A stretch of DNA of 64,000 nt, taken from the NCBI RefSeq assembly GCF_006334915.2, contig NZ_VDMA02000002.1:434001-498000 (forward strand), in the 5' to 3' direction. Of this stretch, positions 28,275 through 35,769 are shown one piece after another. Made by a program: the position numbers and the translations under genes. Source of the DNA: Microbispora catharanthi (lineage in GTDB: Bacteria > Actinomycetota > Actinomycetes > Streptosporangiales > Streptosporangiaceae). The notes beneath the pieces were generated by a model. That model saw only the letters and a list, made by a program, of their open reading frames with translations, made no database searches and was not told where the DNA came from. Each line of letters begins with the position of its first letter. Position 1 is the first letter of the stretch.

Positions 28275-29159
28275 TCAGGCCTCCTTGGTGAGGGCGAGGA
28301 AGGCGTCCTCCAGATCGGCCCCGTGGAGCTGGAGGTCGCGGATGTCGAGGGTGGTCTTGCGGTACAACGCGGCGACGGTGGCGTCGAGGTCGATGGTGCG
28401 CAGGGTGACCCGGCCGCCCTGGAGTTCCACGCCGGTCGTCCCCGGCAGGGCGTCGAGCCCGGCGACCGGCTGCTCGCCCAGCAGGAAGCTCACCGCCTGA
28501 CCGGCGACCCCGGCCTTGATCTCGGCGGCGGTGCCGTCGGCGACGACCCGGCCGCGGGCGATCACGACGACCCGGTCGGCGTTCTCGTCGGCCTCCTCCA
28601 GATAGTGGGTGGCGAACAGGATCGTCCGGCCCCGCGCGGCATACGCCCGCATGTTGTCCCAGAACGTACGGCGGGACTCGACGTCCATGGCCGCGGTCGG
28701 CTCGTCGAGCAGCAGCAGCCTCGGCCCGCCGGCGATCGCCAGCGCGAACCGGACCCGCTGGGTCTGGCCCCCGGACAGCCGGTCGGCCCGCCGCCGGGCG
28801 AGCTCGGTGAGGTCGGCGAGCCGGAGGATCTCCTCCAGCGGCAGCGGACGCGGGTAGAGCCGCCGGACGAAGTCCACGGTCTCGGCGACGGTCAGCTCGG
28901 GGATCAGCGCGCCCTCCTGGAGCATCGCGCCGATCTCCCCGTTGGCGACCGCCGTCTCCGGCGGCTCGCCGAAGACCCGGATCTCGCCGGAGCTGGGCCG
29001 CAGCAGGCCCAGCAGCATGTTGATCGAGGTGGACTTGCCGGCCCCGTTCGGCCCGAGGAGGGCGACCGTGGCGCCGGCCGGGACCTCCAGGTCGAGGCCG
29101 TCGACCGCGAGCACGTCCCCGTACCTCTTGGTGACGTCGGTGAAGGCGATGGCGTTCAT
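28275..29159 (-). CDS. ABC transporter ATP-binding protein
   Basis: This is a 294-aa ATPase of a drug/peptide exporter. Walker A is LLGPNGAGKS near residue 34, signature LSGGQTQRVRFALAI near 128, Walker B LLLLDEPTAAMD near 150, and the H-loop His in ATHYLEEAD. The C-terminal 80 residues form a regulatory extension of the DrrA type. It starts at 29159, the first gene of a four-gene minus-strand unit (ATPase, permease, kinase, regulator). The intergenic region upstream (29160-29279) holds a terminator and presumably the promoter. Confidence 0.92.
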   Translation of the reverse strand: MNAIAFTDVTKRYGDVLAVDGLDLEVPAGATVALLGPNGAGKSTSINMLLGLLRPSSGEIRVFGEPPETAVANGEIGAMLQEGALIPELTVAETVDFVRRLYPRPLPLEEILRLADLTELARRRADRLSGGQTQRVRFALAIAGGPRLLLLDEPTAAMDVESRRTFWDNMRAYAARGRTILFATHYLEEADENADRVVVIARGRVVADGTAAEIKAGVAGQAVSFLLGEQPVAGLDALPGTTGVELQGGRVTLRTIDLDATVAALYRKTTLDIRDLQLHGADLEDAFLALTKEA

Positions 29160-29235
29160 GCCCTCACGGTAGGGATCGGGCGGGTCCGATCATCAGTGCC
29201 GCGTCTCCGGCCTTCGCGGTGACATTTGTCATCCG

Positions 29236-29265
29236 CCTCCCTCCCCGCACGAGAGGGGAGGGAGG
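29236..29265 (-). terminator. Hairpin after secreted protein gene
   Basis: CCTCCCTCCCC (29236-29246) pairs perfectly with GGGGAGGGAGG (29255-29265) around an 8-nt loop, just after the minus-strand stop at 29280. Confidence 0.65.
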
Positions 29266-29279
29266 AAACACAGGGGTCG

Positions 29280-29846
29280 TCAGGCCACTCGTCTCAGGTC
29301 CATCTGGAAGTTCTGCCGCCAGGTGACGCCGCCGTCGAGGGTGTACTCACCGACCTCGTGCCACGTTCTGCCGGTGAAGCTCAGGGTGTACCGGATGGTG
29401 GGCCCCCCGGTGTGAAGGCTCCACTGGAAGAAGTGGTCGCCGACCACGGGCACGGCCTCGGTGACGTGCCCCTGGGAGAACGCCTCCCACCGGTACTGCC
29501 CGGTCTGGTCGCTGTAGCCGACGACCGCGAGCGCGGTGTCCACGATCCTGCGCGGATCGGCCTTGTCCCGCCCCTGGCCCTCCACCGTGAGCACCTGGCC
29601 GCCCGCCTTGTAGGCCACCTTTTCGGTCTGGAGGAACTCCTGCCGGCCGGAGGCGGTGTCGACCCATCCCGAACCGGCCCATCGCCCGACCATGAAATCG
29701 AGCCTGCGGATCGCGTCGAGTTGCGTCGCGGGGACGTCCGCCGCCCCCGCGCTGGTCGCCGAGTGCTCCGCCGCGACGGCGGGCGCGCCCGCCGCGAGGG
29801 TGAGCGCGCAGATCAACGGCACCAGCAGACGATGTAATCGCATCAT
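29280..29846 (-). CDS. Secreted DUF1579-like protein
   Basis: This 188-aa protein has a clear Sec signal peptide (MMRLHRLLVPLICALTLAAG, cleavage near AVAAEH). The mature part begins with LDAIRRLDFMVGRWAGSGW, the small beta-barrel opening typical of DUF1579 and related lipocalin-like proteins, and continues GGQVLTVEGQG and YRWEAFSQG. It is an extracellular or surface protein; function is unproven, ligand binding is likely from the fold. The start at 29846 is preferred; an ATG-like start 18 bp upstream would add six polar residues. It stands alone between hisG and an ABC operon. Confidence 0.7.
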   Translation of the reverse strand: MMRLHRLLVPLICALTLAAGAPAVAAEHSATSAGAADVPATQLDAIRRLDFMVGRWAGSGWVDTASGRQEFLQTEKVAYKAGGQVLTVEGQGRDKADPRRIVDTALAVVGYSDQTGQYRWEAFSQGHVTEAVPVVGDHFFQWSLHTGGPTIRYTLSFTGRTWHEVGEYTLDGGVTWRQNFQMDLRRVA

Positions 29847-29901
29847 GACGCGATCTTGGCACACGGCGCGCCACGGTGACAGCGCGTCGAAAAAGCCTGA
29901 T

Positions 29902-30747
29902 TCAGAGGCGGCAGGCGAAGATCGCGGTGACGAGGATCGCCTTGGCGCCGATCTCCCAGAGCTGGTCCATCACCTGCTGGTGGCCCTTGCGCGGGACCAT
30001 CGCCCGCACGGCCACCCAGCCCTCGCGGTGGAGCGGGGAGACGGTCGGCCCCTCCATGCCGGGGGTGATGGCGATGGCCTCGTCGATGCGCTCGGCCCGG
30101 ATGTCGTAGTCGATCATCACGAAGTCGCGGGCCACGATCACGCCCTGCAGGCGGCGGATGAGCTGCTGGAAGCCGTTGGCCTCGGGGGCGCCGGCCCGCT
30201 TGATCAAGATGGCCTCGGAGTGCGCGATCGGCTCGCCGAACACCTCCAGGCCGACGTTGCGCAGCGTCGTGCCGGTCTCCACCACGTCGGCGACCGCGTC
30301 GGCGACGCCAAGCCTGATCGCCGTCTCGACCGCGCCGTCGAGCTTGATGACCCGGGCGTCCACGCCCTGGTCGGCGAGGTGCTTGCCGAGCAGCCCGGCG
30401 TACGAGGTGGCGATGCGCAGGCCGGACAGGTCGGAGACGCCGGAGTAGGCGCCCGCCGTGGAGGCGAAGCGGAACGTCGACCGGCCGAACCCGAGCGGCA
30501 TGACCTCCTCGGCCGGGGCGCCGGAGTCGAACAGCATGTCGCGCCCGGTGATGCCGGCGTCGAGAGTGCCCTCGCCGACGTAGACGGCGATGTCGCGCGG
30601 GCGGAGGAAGAACAGCTCGCAGGAGTTCTCGGAGTCGACGACCACGAGCTCCTTGCTGTCCCTGCGCTGGCGGTAGCCCGCCTCCTTCAGCATGGTCTGG
30701 GCGGCTTCGGAGAGCGCGCCCTTGTTCGGTACGGCGATGCGCAGCAT
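29902..30747 (-). CDS. hisG: ATP phosphoribosyltransferase, long form
   Basis: This enzyme catalyses the first step of histidine synthesis: ATP plus PRPP to phosphoribosyl-ATP. The 281-aa protein is the long form with a C-terminal ACT-like HisG_C domain (ALDxGxxxGPTVSP region onward) that binds histidine for feedback inhibition. Motifs seen are AVPNKGALSEAA at the start, the PRPP loop VETGTTLRNVGL near 150, and VYVGEGTLDAGITGRDML near 55-72. It lies 61 bp downstream of hisE on the same strand, the usual actinomycete hisE-hisG order. Confidence 0.95.
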   Translation of the reverse strand: MLRIAVPNKGALSEAAQTMLKEAGYRQRRDSKELVVVDSENSCELFFLRPRDIAVYVGEGTLDAGITGRDMLFDSGAPAEEVMPLGFGRSTFRFASTAGAYSGVSDLSGLRIATSYAGLLGKHLADQGVDARVIKLDGAVETAIRLGVADAVADVVETGTTLRNVGLEVFGEPIAHSEAILIKRAGAPEANGFQQLIRRLQGVIVARDFVMIDYDIRAERIDEAIAITPGMEGPTVSPLHREGWVAVRAMVPRKGHQQVMDQLWEIGAKAILVTAIFACRL

Positions 30748-30808
30748 GAGTGGGAGATCCTTTCGGGCAAGAACGAGGTCGATGGACGATCTGTGGCCGC
30801 CGCGGCGG

Positions 30809-31072
30809 CTACAGATGCTTGTAGACCTCGTCCAGCCCGATTCCGCGCGCCAGCATCAGGACCTGGACGTGGTAGAGCAGCTGCGAGATCTCCTCGGCCG
30901 CCCGGTCCGCCGACTCGTGCTCGGCCGCCATCCAGCTCTCCGCGGCCTCCTCGACGACCTTCTTGCCGATGGCATGGACGCCGGCGTCCAGGGCGGCCAC
31001 GGTGCCGGACCCCGCGGGCCGGGTGCGCGCCTTCTCTGCCAGCTCGGCGTACAGCTCTTCGAAGGTCTTCAT
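30809..31072 (-). CDS. hisE: Phosphoribosyl-ATP pyrophosphatase
   Basis: This is the second histidine pathway enzyme: it releases pyrophosphate from phosphoribosyl-ATP. The 87-aa all-alpha protein has the MazG-like metal-binding pattern [14 protein letters not shown] then [14 protein letters not shown], with acidic residues at the usual spacing. The ATG at 31072 is chosen because the upstream in-frame start lacks conservation and an AGAGAGA site precedes [11 protein letters not shown]. It is followed by hisG. Confidence 0.95.
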   Translation of the reverse strand: MKTFEELYAELAEKARTRPAGSGTVAALDAGVHAIGKKVVEEAAESWMAAEHESADRAAEEISQLLYHVQVLMLARGIGLDEVYKHL

Positions 31073-31201
31073 GGTCTCTCTCGGGTCGTGTGCCTGCGCG
31101 TTCAGGGTATCGGCCCCAGGGTAGTCGCGGGGGCGGGCCACCGCGCCCCGCGTCCACCCTGCGAGATCGGGCCCCTGCCCGGGCCCTCTGCGAGACCGGG
31201 T

Positions 31202-32167
31202 TCAGCCGAGGATCTTCCTGGCCAGCCTGAGCTGCTCGAGCGCCTGCTGCGACTCCCCGCCCTCGTGGCCGTTGAACGGCCAGACCGTGATGTCCTTGGG
31301 GCCGGCGTAGTGGTTGTAGGCCCCGAAGACGGTCGAGGCCGGGGTGACCCCGTCGCGCAGGGCGACGGAGAACCGGGCGGGCGTGCGGGCCCTCGCCGCG
31401 AAGTGCAGTCCGTCGAAGTAGTCGAGGGTCGCGAAGATGTCCTCGACCCGCGTCCTGTGGATCCCGCAGAACCGGCCCAGCTCGCCGTACGGGTCCTCGT
31501 CGGTGATCTCCACGGCGCGCCGGATGTCGCACATGAACGGCACGTTGACGAACGCGTAGGCGAGGTCCGGCACGAGCGCGGCGGCGGCCAGCGCCATGCC
31601 GCCGCCCTGGCTGCCGCCGGCCACGACGACCCGCCCGGCGTCCACCAGGGGGTGCGACCTGGCCGCCTCGACCGCGCGCACGACATCGGTGTAGAGCCGC
31701 CGGTAGTAGTAGTCGTCGCGGTCGAACACCCCCTGGGTGAGCTTGCCGGGGATCTGCGCGCCGTTGCCGCCCACCGGGTCGGGGGTGTCGCCCGAGCGCC
31801 AGGTGCCGCCCTGCCCACGGGTGTCCATCACGAACGTCGCGTATCCGGCGGCCGGCCACAGCAGCCAGTCGTGCGGCCGGCCGCGGCCGCCGCCGTACCC
31901 GATGAACTCGACCACGCAGGGCAACGGTCCCGACGCGCCCGCGGGCGCGATGAACCACCCCTTGATCGGATGCCCGCCGAATCCCGCGAACGTCACATCG
32001 GCCACGTCGACCAGCGCGAGGTCGGCCTCGTACGGCTCGAAGACGGGGTTCAGTTCGTGCACGCGGGCTTCGGCGAGCGTGCGGTCCCAGAAGGCGTCGA
32101 AGTCGGCGGGCTCCCGGCGCTCGGGCAGGTACGCACGCAGCTGGTCAAGGGGCATGTCGACGAACAT
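31202..32167 (-). CDS. CE7 acetyl esterase (acetylxylan esterase/cephalosporin C deacetylase)
   Basis: This 321-aa alpha/beta hydrolase of carbohydrate esterase family 7 removes O-acetyl groups from xylo-oligosaccharides and related compounds in the cytoplasm; no signal peptide is present. The family markers are GQGG in MDTRGQGGTWRSGDTPD, the nucleophile elbow GGSQGGGMALAAA (Ser near 185), and the late His in GHEGGE. The ATG at 32167 follows GGGAGCCCCC. It is divergent from a sugar ABC importer with a LacI-type operator between, so the operon pair probably imports and deacetylates oligosaccharides. Confidence 0.9.
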   Translation of the reverse strand: MFVDMPLDQLRAYLPERREPADFDAFWDRTLAEARVHELNPVFEPYEADLALVDVADVTFAGFGGHPIKGWFIAPAGASGPLPCVVEFIGYGGGRGRPHDWLLWPAAGYATFVMDTRGQGGTWRSGDTPDPVGGNGAQIPGKLTQGVFDRDDYYYRRLYTDVVRAVEAARSHPLVDAGRVVVAGGSQGGGMALAAAALVPDLAYAFVNVPFMCDIRRAVEITDEDPYGELGRFCGIHRTRVEDIFATLDYFDGLHFAARARTPARFSVALRDGVTPASTVFGAYNHYAGPKDITVWPFNGHEGGESQQALEQLRLARKILG

Positions 32168-32498
32168 GGGGGCTCCCGTGGGGTGGTCGGCCTGGCTCGT
32201 GTACGCCGCAAGGTTACACAAGTGCCCTGTTTCAGACTTCTGACCCGGTTAAGAGTCGTCCGCCGGAATCCGCCTCACCATCCTTCACCCATATGAGCTG
32301 GGAAATCGCGCCTTGAACGGCGTGACGTCCGGATTGACGGGATGAAACACCCTCTTGAAACTAATCCGGTTTAGTGCTGGACTCTGCACGAATTCGAAGC
32401 GTGGGAGGTGCGCCGCGCGGGCAGGGCCTCGCGGCCGGCCGCCTCTCGGGGGGCACGACATGTCAGTCGATCACTTTCCGTAGAGATCGGAGACGTCC
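32168..32498. other. 331-bp divergent promoter region of esterase and sugar importer
   Basis: This gap separates the esterase start (32167) from the lipoprotein start (32499). It contains the LacI-type operator at 32360-32375 in a plausible promoter, with -35-like TTGAAA at 32355-32360 and a weak TGGACT at 32378-32383 (17-bp spacing). No small ORF with a ribosome site or RNA structure was convincing. An SD-like GAGATCGGAGACG precedes the lipoprotein ATG. Confidence 0.55.
32360..32375. promoter_or_regulatory. LacI-family operator in sugar importer promoter
   Basis: ACTAATCCGGTTTAGT is a 16-bp palindrome with a central CCGG, broken only at one base pair. It sits in the -35/-10 spacer of a candidate promoter for the importer, 124 bp from the gene. 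No LacI gene is next to it, so the repressor acts in trans. Confidence 0.65.
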
Positions 32499-33755
32499 AT
32501 GCGACGAACGACGGCGGCCACCTGCGCCGCCCTGATCGCCGCCTTCGGCGCGGGCTGCGCGACCAGCGGCACCTCGGAGACCAAACAGGCCGACGCGAAC
32601 GCCCCCGCCGCGATCACATGGTGGTCCACCGGGGGCGACGACGAGAGCGCGGCCTTCCAGAAGGCGGCCGACCTGTACACGAAGTCGCACCCCAACGTGA
32701 CGATCAAGGTGCAGACGCTGGCCTGGGACGACGCGTACGCCAAGCTGCTGGCGGCCTCGACCAGCCGCAGCGGGCCCGACATCATCTCCGGCGGCATGAC
32801 CTGGACCATCCAGTTCGGCCTGCGCGGCGGCATGGTCGACCTGCGCAAGTACGGCATCGAGCAACTCCAGGCCCAGGCGCAGCCCGCCCAATGGAAGTCG
32901 GCCGTCTCCCCCGACGGCACCGTCTACGGCATCCCGCTCGACATGTCCACCGAGGCGCTCTATTACCGGACCGACCTGTTCGACAAGGCCGGGCTCAAGG
33001 AGCCGCCCAAGACCTGGGAGGAACTGACCGCCGACATCGAGAAACTCAAGAAATCCGGGGTGAAGACGCCGTTCAGCATCGACTGGGGCAACCTCGACTG
33101 GATCGGCTACTTCAACTTCCTCTACCAGGCCGGCGGCAGCTTCTACACGCCGGACTGCAAGCCCTCGCTCGACACCCCGCAGGCCGAGCAGGCGCTGTCG
33201 TACTGGATCGACCTGCACCGCAAGTACGGCGCGCCGACCGACACGGTGACGACCTCGGACGCGCTCGACCAGGGCATCGCGATGGTCTACGGCGGCAACT
33301 GGAACGCCCTCGGCATCGACACCAGCAAGCCCAAGATGAAGGGCAAGTGGACGATCGCCCCGCTGCCGGCCGGCCCGGCGGCGCCCACGACCTTCATCGG
33401 CGGGCGGGCCGTCGGGGTCACGTCGTACAGCAAGCACATCCAGCAGGCGGCGGACTTCGTCAAGTTCCTCTACACCGACGAGGCCGTCGACGCGGTGACG
33501 GCGGAGTCGAAGGCCCGCAACATCGCCTACATCCCGCCCCGCCCGGACAAGATCGCCGACTCCCCGTTCACGCCGGAGCACTCGGCGGTATTCGCGGGGA
33601 TCATCAAGACCGGCGCCGCGGCGCCCGGATGCCCCGGCTGGGACGAGAGCGCGTCCGACGTCGCCAAGCAGTTCCAGGCCGCGATCCTCGGCAAGGCCGA
33701 CGTGAAGACGGCCCTGGCCGAGGCCGCCAAGGTCATGGAGCGCAACGCCGGATAG
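32499..33755 (+). CDS. Sugar ABC transporter substrate-binding lipoprotein
   Basis: This is a 418-aa extracellular solute-binding protein anchored by a lipobox (FGAGC, Cys20). The family-1 binding protein pattern is seen in ITWWSTGGDDESAAFQKA, then GPDIISGGMTW and the hinge GIPLDMSTEALYYR near residue 145. The pair of Trp/Tyr-rich loops (DWGNLDWIGYFNFLYQ) suggests stacking with an oligosaccharide. It is first in a three-gene importer, separated from the permease genes by two identical hairpins, which may raise its mRNA dose. Sugar is likely a xylo- or related oligosaccharide because of the divergent CE7 esterase. Confidence 0.9.
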   Translation: MRRTTAATCAALIAAFGAGCATSGTSETKQADANAPAAITWWSTGGDDESAAFQKAADLYTKSHPNVTIKVQTLAWDDAYAKLLAASTSRSGPDIISGGMTWTIQFGLRGGMVDLRKYGIEQLQAQAQPAQWKSAVSPDGTVYGIPLDMSTEALYYRTDLFDKAGLKEPPKTWEELTADIEKLKKSGVKTPFSIDWGNLDWIGYFNFLYQAGGSFYTPDCKPSLDTPQAEQALSYWIDLHRKYGAPTDTVTTSDALDQGIAMVYGGNWNALGIDTSKPKMKGKWTIAPLPAGPAAPTTFIGGRAVGVTSYSKHIQQAADFVKFLYTDEAVDAVTAESKARNIAYIPPRPDKIADSPFTPEHSAVFAGIIKTGAAAPGCPGWDESASDVAKQFQAAILGKADVKTALAEAAKVMERNAG

Positions 33756-33773
33756 CCGGGACGGCCGTGGCTC

Positions 33774-33856
33774 GCCGGTGCCGCCCGACCCCGCACCGGC
33801 CGCGGCCTCCGTCCTCCGCACCTGCCCGGGCCGGTGCCGCCCGACCCCGCACCGGC
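33774..33856 (+). repeat. Twin identical hairpins between binding protein and permease genes
   Basis: A perfect 27-bp direct repeat occurs at 33774-33800 and 33830-33856. Each copy folds as GCCGGTGC, 11-nt loop, GCACCGGC (8-bp perfect stem). The position between a binding-protein gene and permease genes matches where other bacteria use mRNA-stabilising or attenuating stem-loops. Confidence 0.75.
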
Positions 33857-33895
33857 CCGGGTCCGCCCACGGTTCCCCTCCGGATGGAGAACGAC

Positions 33896-34810
33896 ATGGC
33901 AACCCACACCGCCGCGCCCCGGCAACGATGGCGCCGCTACGGCACCTCCTATCTGATGCTGCTGCCGTTCCTCGGCCTGTTCGCCGGGTTCCTCGTCTGG
34001 CCTTTGGCCAACTCGCTCTATCTCAGCTTCACGAAGTTCGACGGGGTGAACGCCCCCGAGTTCCAGGGCCTGGAGAACTTCCGGCACCTGCTGTTCGACG
34101 ACGACCGGTTCCGGCACGCCCTCGGCAACACGTTCCTCTACGTCGTGGCGTCCGTCGGGATCGGCACGCTGCTGTCGCTCGGCCTCGCGCTGGCCTTCAG
34201 CGGGTCGAGCTGGCCACACCGCATCATGCGGACGATCTTCTTCCTGCCCTCGGTGACCTCGTCGATCGCGCTCATGCTGCTCTGGAAGTGGATCTTCAAC
34301 CCCGGCGACTTCGGCCTGGCCAACACCGCCATGACCTGGTTCGGCGGCAGGGCCGTCGAATGGCTCGCCACCCCCGGGCTCACGATCCCCATCCTCGTGC
34401 TCATGTCGGTGTGGGGCGGGATGGGCTACGGGATGGTCCTGTACGTCGCCGGGCTCAACACGATCCCGCAGGAGTACTACGAGGCGGCCCGCATCGACGG
34501 CGCCGGCACCTGGCAGCAGTTCCGCCGGGTGACGCTGCCGCTGCTGCGTCCGGTCACCACATACGTGGTCGTGACCGGCCTGATCGGAGCCTTCCAGGTC
34601 TTCGAAGCCGTCTACATCGTGTTCCGGGGCACCAACAACATCGGCGGCGTGCTCGACTCGGGCCTGATGATCGTGCCCTACCTCTACGACCAGGGCTTCA
34701 CGCACTTCAAGCTCGGCTACGCCTCGGCCATCGCCTGGGTGCTCTTCCTGATCATCTTCGCCCTCAGCATGGTCAACCTCCGCATCGGCCGCGCCCTGAA
34801 GGAGCTGTGA
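33896..34810 (+). CDS. Sugar ABC transporter permease, MalF/UgpA-like
   Basis: This is a 304-aa inner-membrane component with six transmembrane segments. The permease motif EAA is present as YEAARIDGAGTWQQFRRVTLP near residue 197. The ATG at 33896 has GGAGAACG immediately upstream and is preferred over one 12 bp earlier. Its stop overlaps the next permease start by one base (TGATG). The partner ATPase is not in the cluster, so a shared MsiK-like ATPase probably drives it, as is common in actinomycetes. Confidence 0.92.
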   Translation: MATHTAAPRQRWRRYGTSYLMLLPFLGLFAGFLVWPLANSLYLSFTKFDGVNAPEFQGLENFRHLLFDDDRFRHALGNTFLYVVASVGIGTLLSLGLALAFSGSSWPHRIMRTIFFLPSVTSSIALMLLWKWIFNPGDFGLANTAMTWFGGRAVEWLATPGLTIPILVLMSVWGGMGYGMVLYVAGLNTIPQEYYEAARIDGAGTWQQFRRVTLPLLRPVTTYVVVTGLIGAFQVFEAVYIVFRGTNNIGGVLDSGLMIVPYLYDQGFTHFKLGYASAIAWVLFLIIFALSMVNLRIGRALKEL

Positions 34811-35769
34811 TGGCCGTCGCCCCCACGACCACACCGATCGTCGCCGACCCGGCCGCCGCGCCCCGGCAGGCGCCCGCCGCCGGGGCGGGCACCACCTGGC
34901 GCGGCCACCTGCTGCGCCTGCCGTTCTACCTGCTGTCGCTCACCATGATCGCGCCGTTCTACTGGATGCTGATCACGGTGTTCAAGCCGGTGACGGAGCT
35001 GAACCGGCAGCCGCCGTCGTTCGTGCCCGAGCATCCCACGCTGAACAACTTCTACGACCCCGGCTACTCCCCCACCCAGGTCAACCCCGGCCATCTCCAG
35101 GGCATCTTCCAGCGGTTCCAGGTGGACTTCGGGTTCGGCCGCTTCATGTTCAACAGCCTGGTGATCACGGTCGCGATCACGGTCGGGTCGCTGCTGGTCG
35201 CCTCGCTGGCGGCGTACGTGATCACCAAGCATCGAGTGCCGGGGCGGCGGCTGATCTTCCTGCTGATCGTCGCCTCGATGATGGTGCCCTGGCAGACCAC
35301 CCTGGTGCCGAACTACGTCATCATGCGGAACCTGGGCTGGCTGGACACCTACCAGGGCTACATCGTCCCGGCGCTGGCCAAGGCGTTCGTGCTGTTCTTC
35401 CTGGTGCAGTTCCTCCACTCGGTCCCGGACGAGCTCATCCAGGCCGCCCGGGTCGACGGCGCCGGGGAGTGGCGCATCTGGTGGCAGATCGTGCTGCCGC
35501 TGCTGCGCCCGGCCCTCGCCGCGATGTCGATCTTCATCGTGCTCGCGGAGTGGAACAACTTCCTCTGGCCGCTGATCATCGTGCAGAGCGACGAGATGGC
35601 GAACATCCCGGTCGCGCTGGCCCGCCTCAACTCCTACTTCACCGGCGCGCAGAACCAGGGCGCGATCATGGCCGGCGGCCTGCTCGCCTCCCTGCCGTCG
35701 ATCGCCTTCTTCCTCGCCTTCCAGCGCTACTTCACCCGCGGGATCGTGCTGAGCGGCCTGAAGGGCTGA
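34810..35769 (+). CDS. Sugar ABC transporter permease, MalG/UgpE-like
   Basis: This is a 319-aa inner-membrane subunit with a disordered Ala/Pro N-terminus and six transmembrane segments. The EAA motif is IQAARVDGAGEWRIWWQIVLP near 213. It forms a heterodimer with the preceding permease; no ATPase gene is present. Its 3' end overlaps by 38 bp the convergent SDR-hydrolase gene. The cluster (lipoprotein, two permeases) and divergent CE7 esterase point to uptake of acetylated oligosaccharides. Confidence 0.92.
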   Translation: MAVAPTTTPIVADPAAAPRQAPAAGAGTTWRGHLLRLPFYLLSLTMIAPFYWMLITVFKPVTELNRQPPSFVPEHPTLNNFYDPGYSPTQVNPGHLQGIFQRFQVDFGFGRFMFNSLVITVAITVGSLLVASLAAYVITKHRVPGRRLIFLLIVASMMVPWQTTLVPNYVIMRNLGWLDTYQGYIVPALAKAFVLFFLVQFLHSVPDELIQAARVDGAGEWRIWWQIVLPLLRPALAAMSIFIVLAEWNNFLWPLIIVQSDEMANIPVALARLNSYFTGAQNQGAIMAGGLLASLPSIAFFLAFQRYFTRGIVLSGLKG

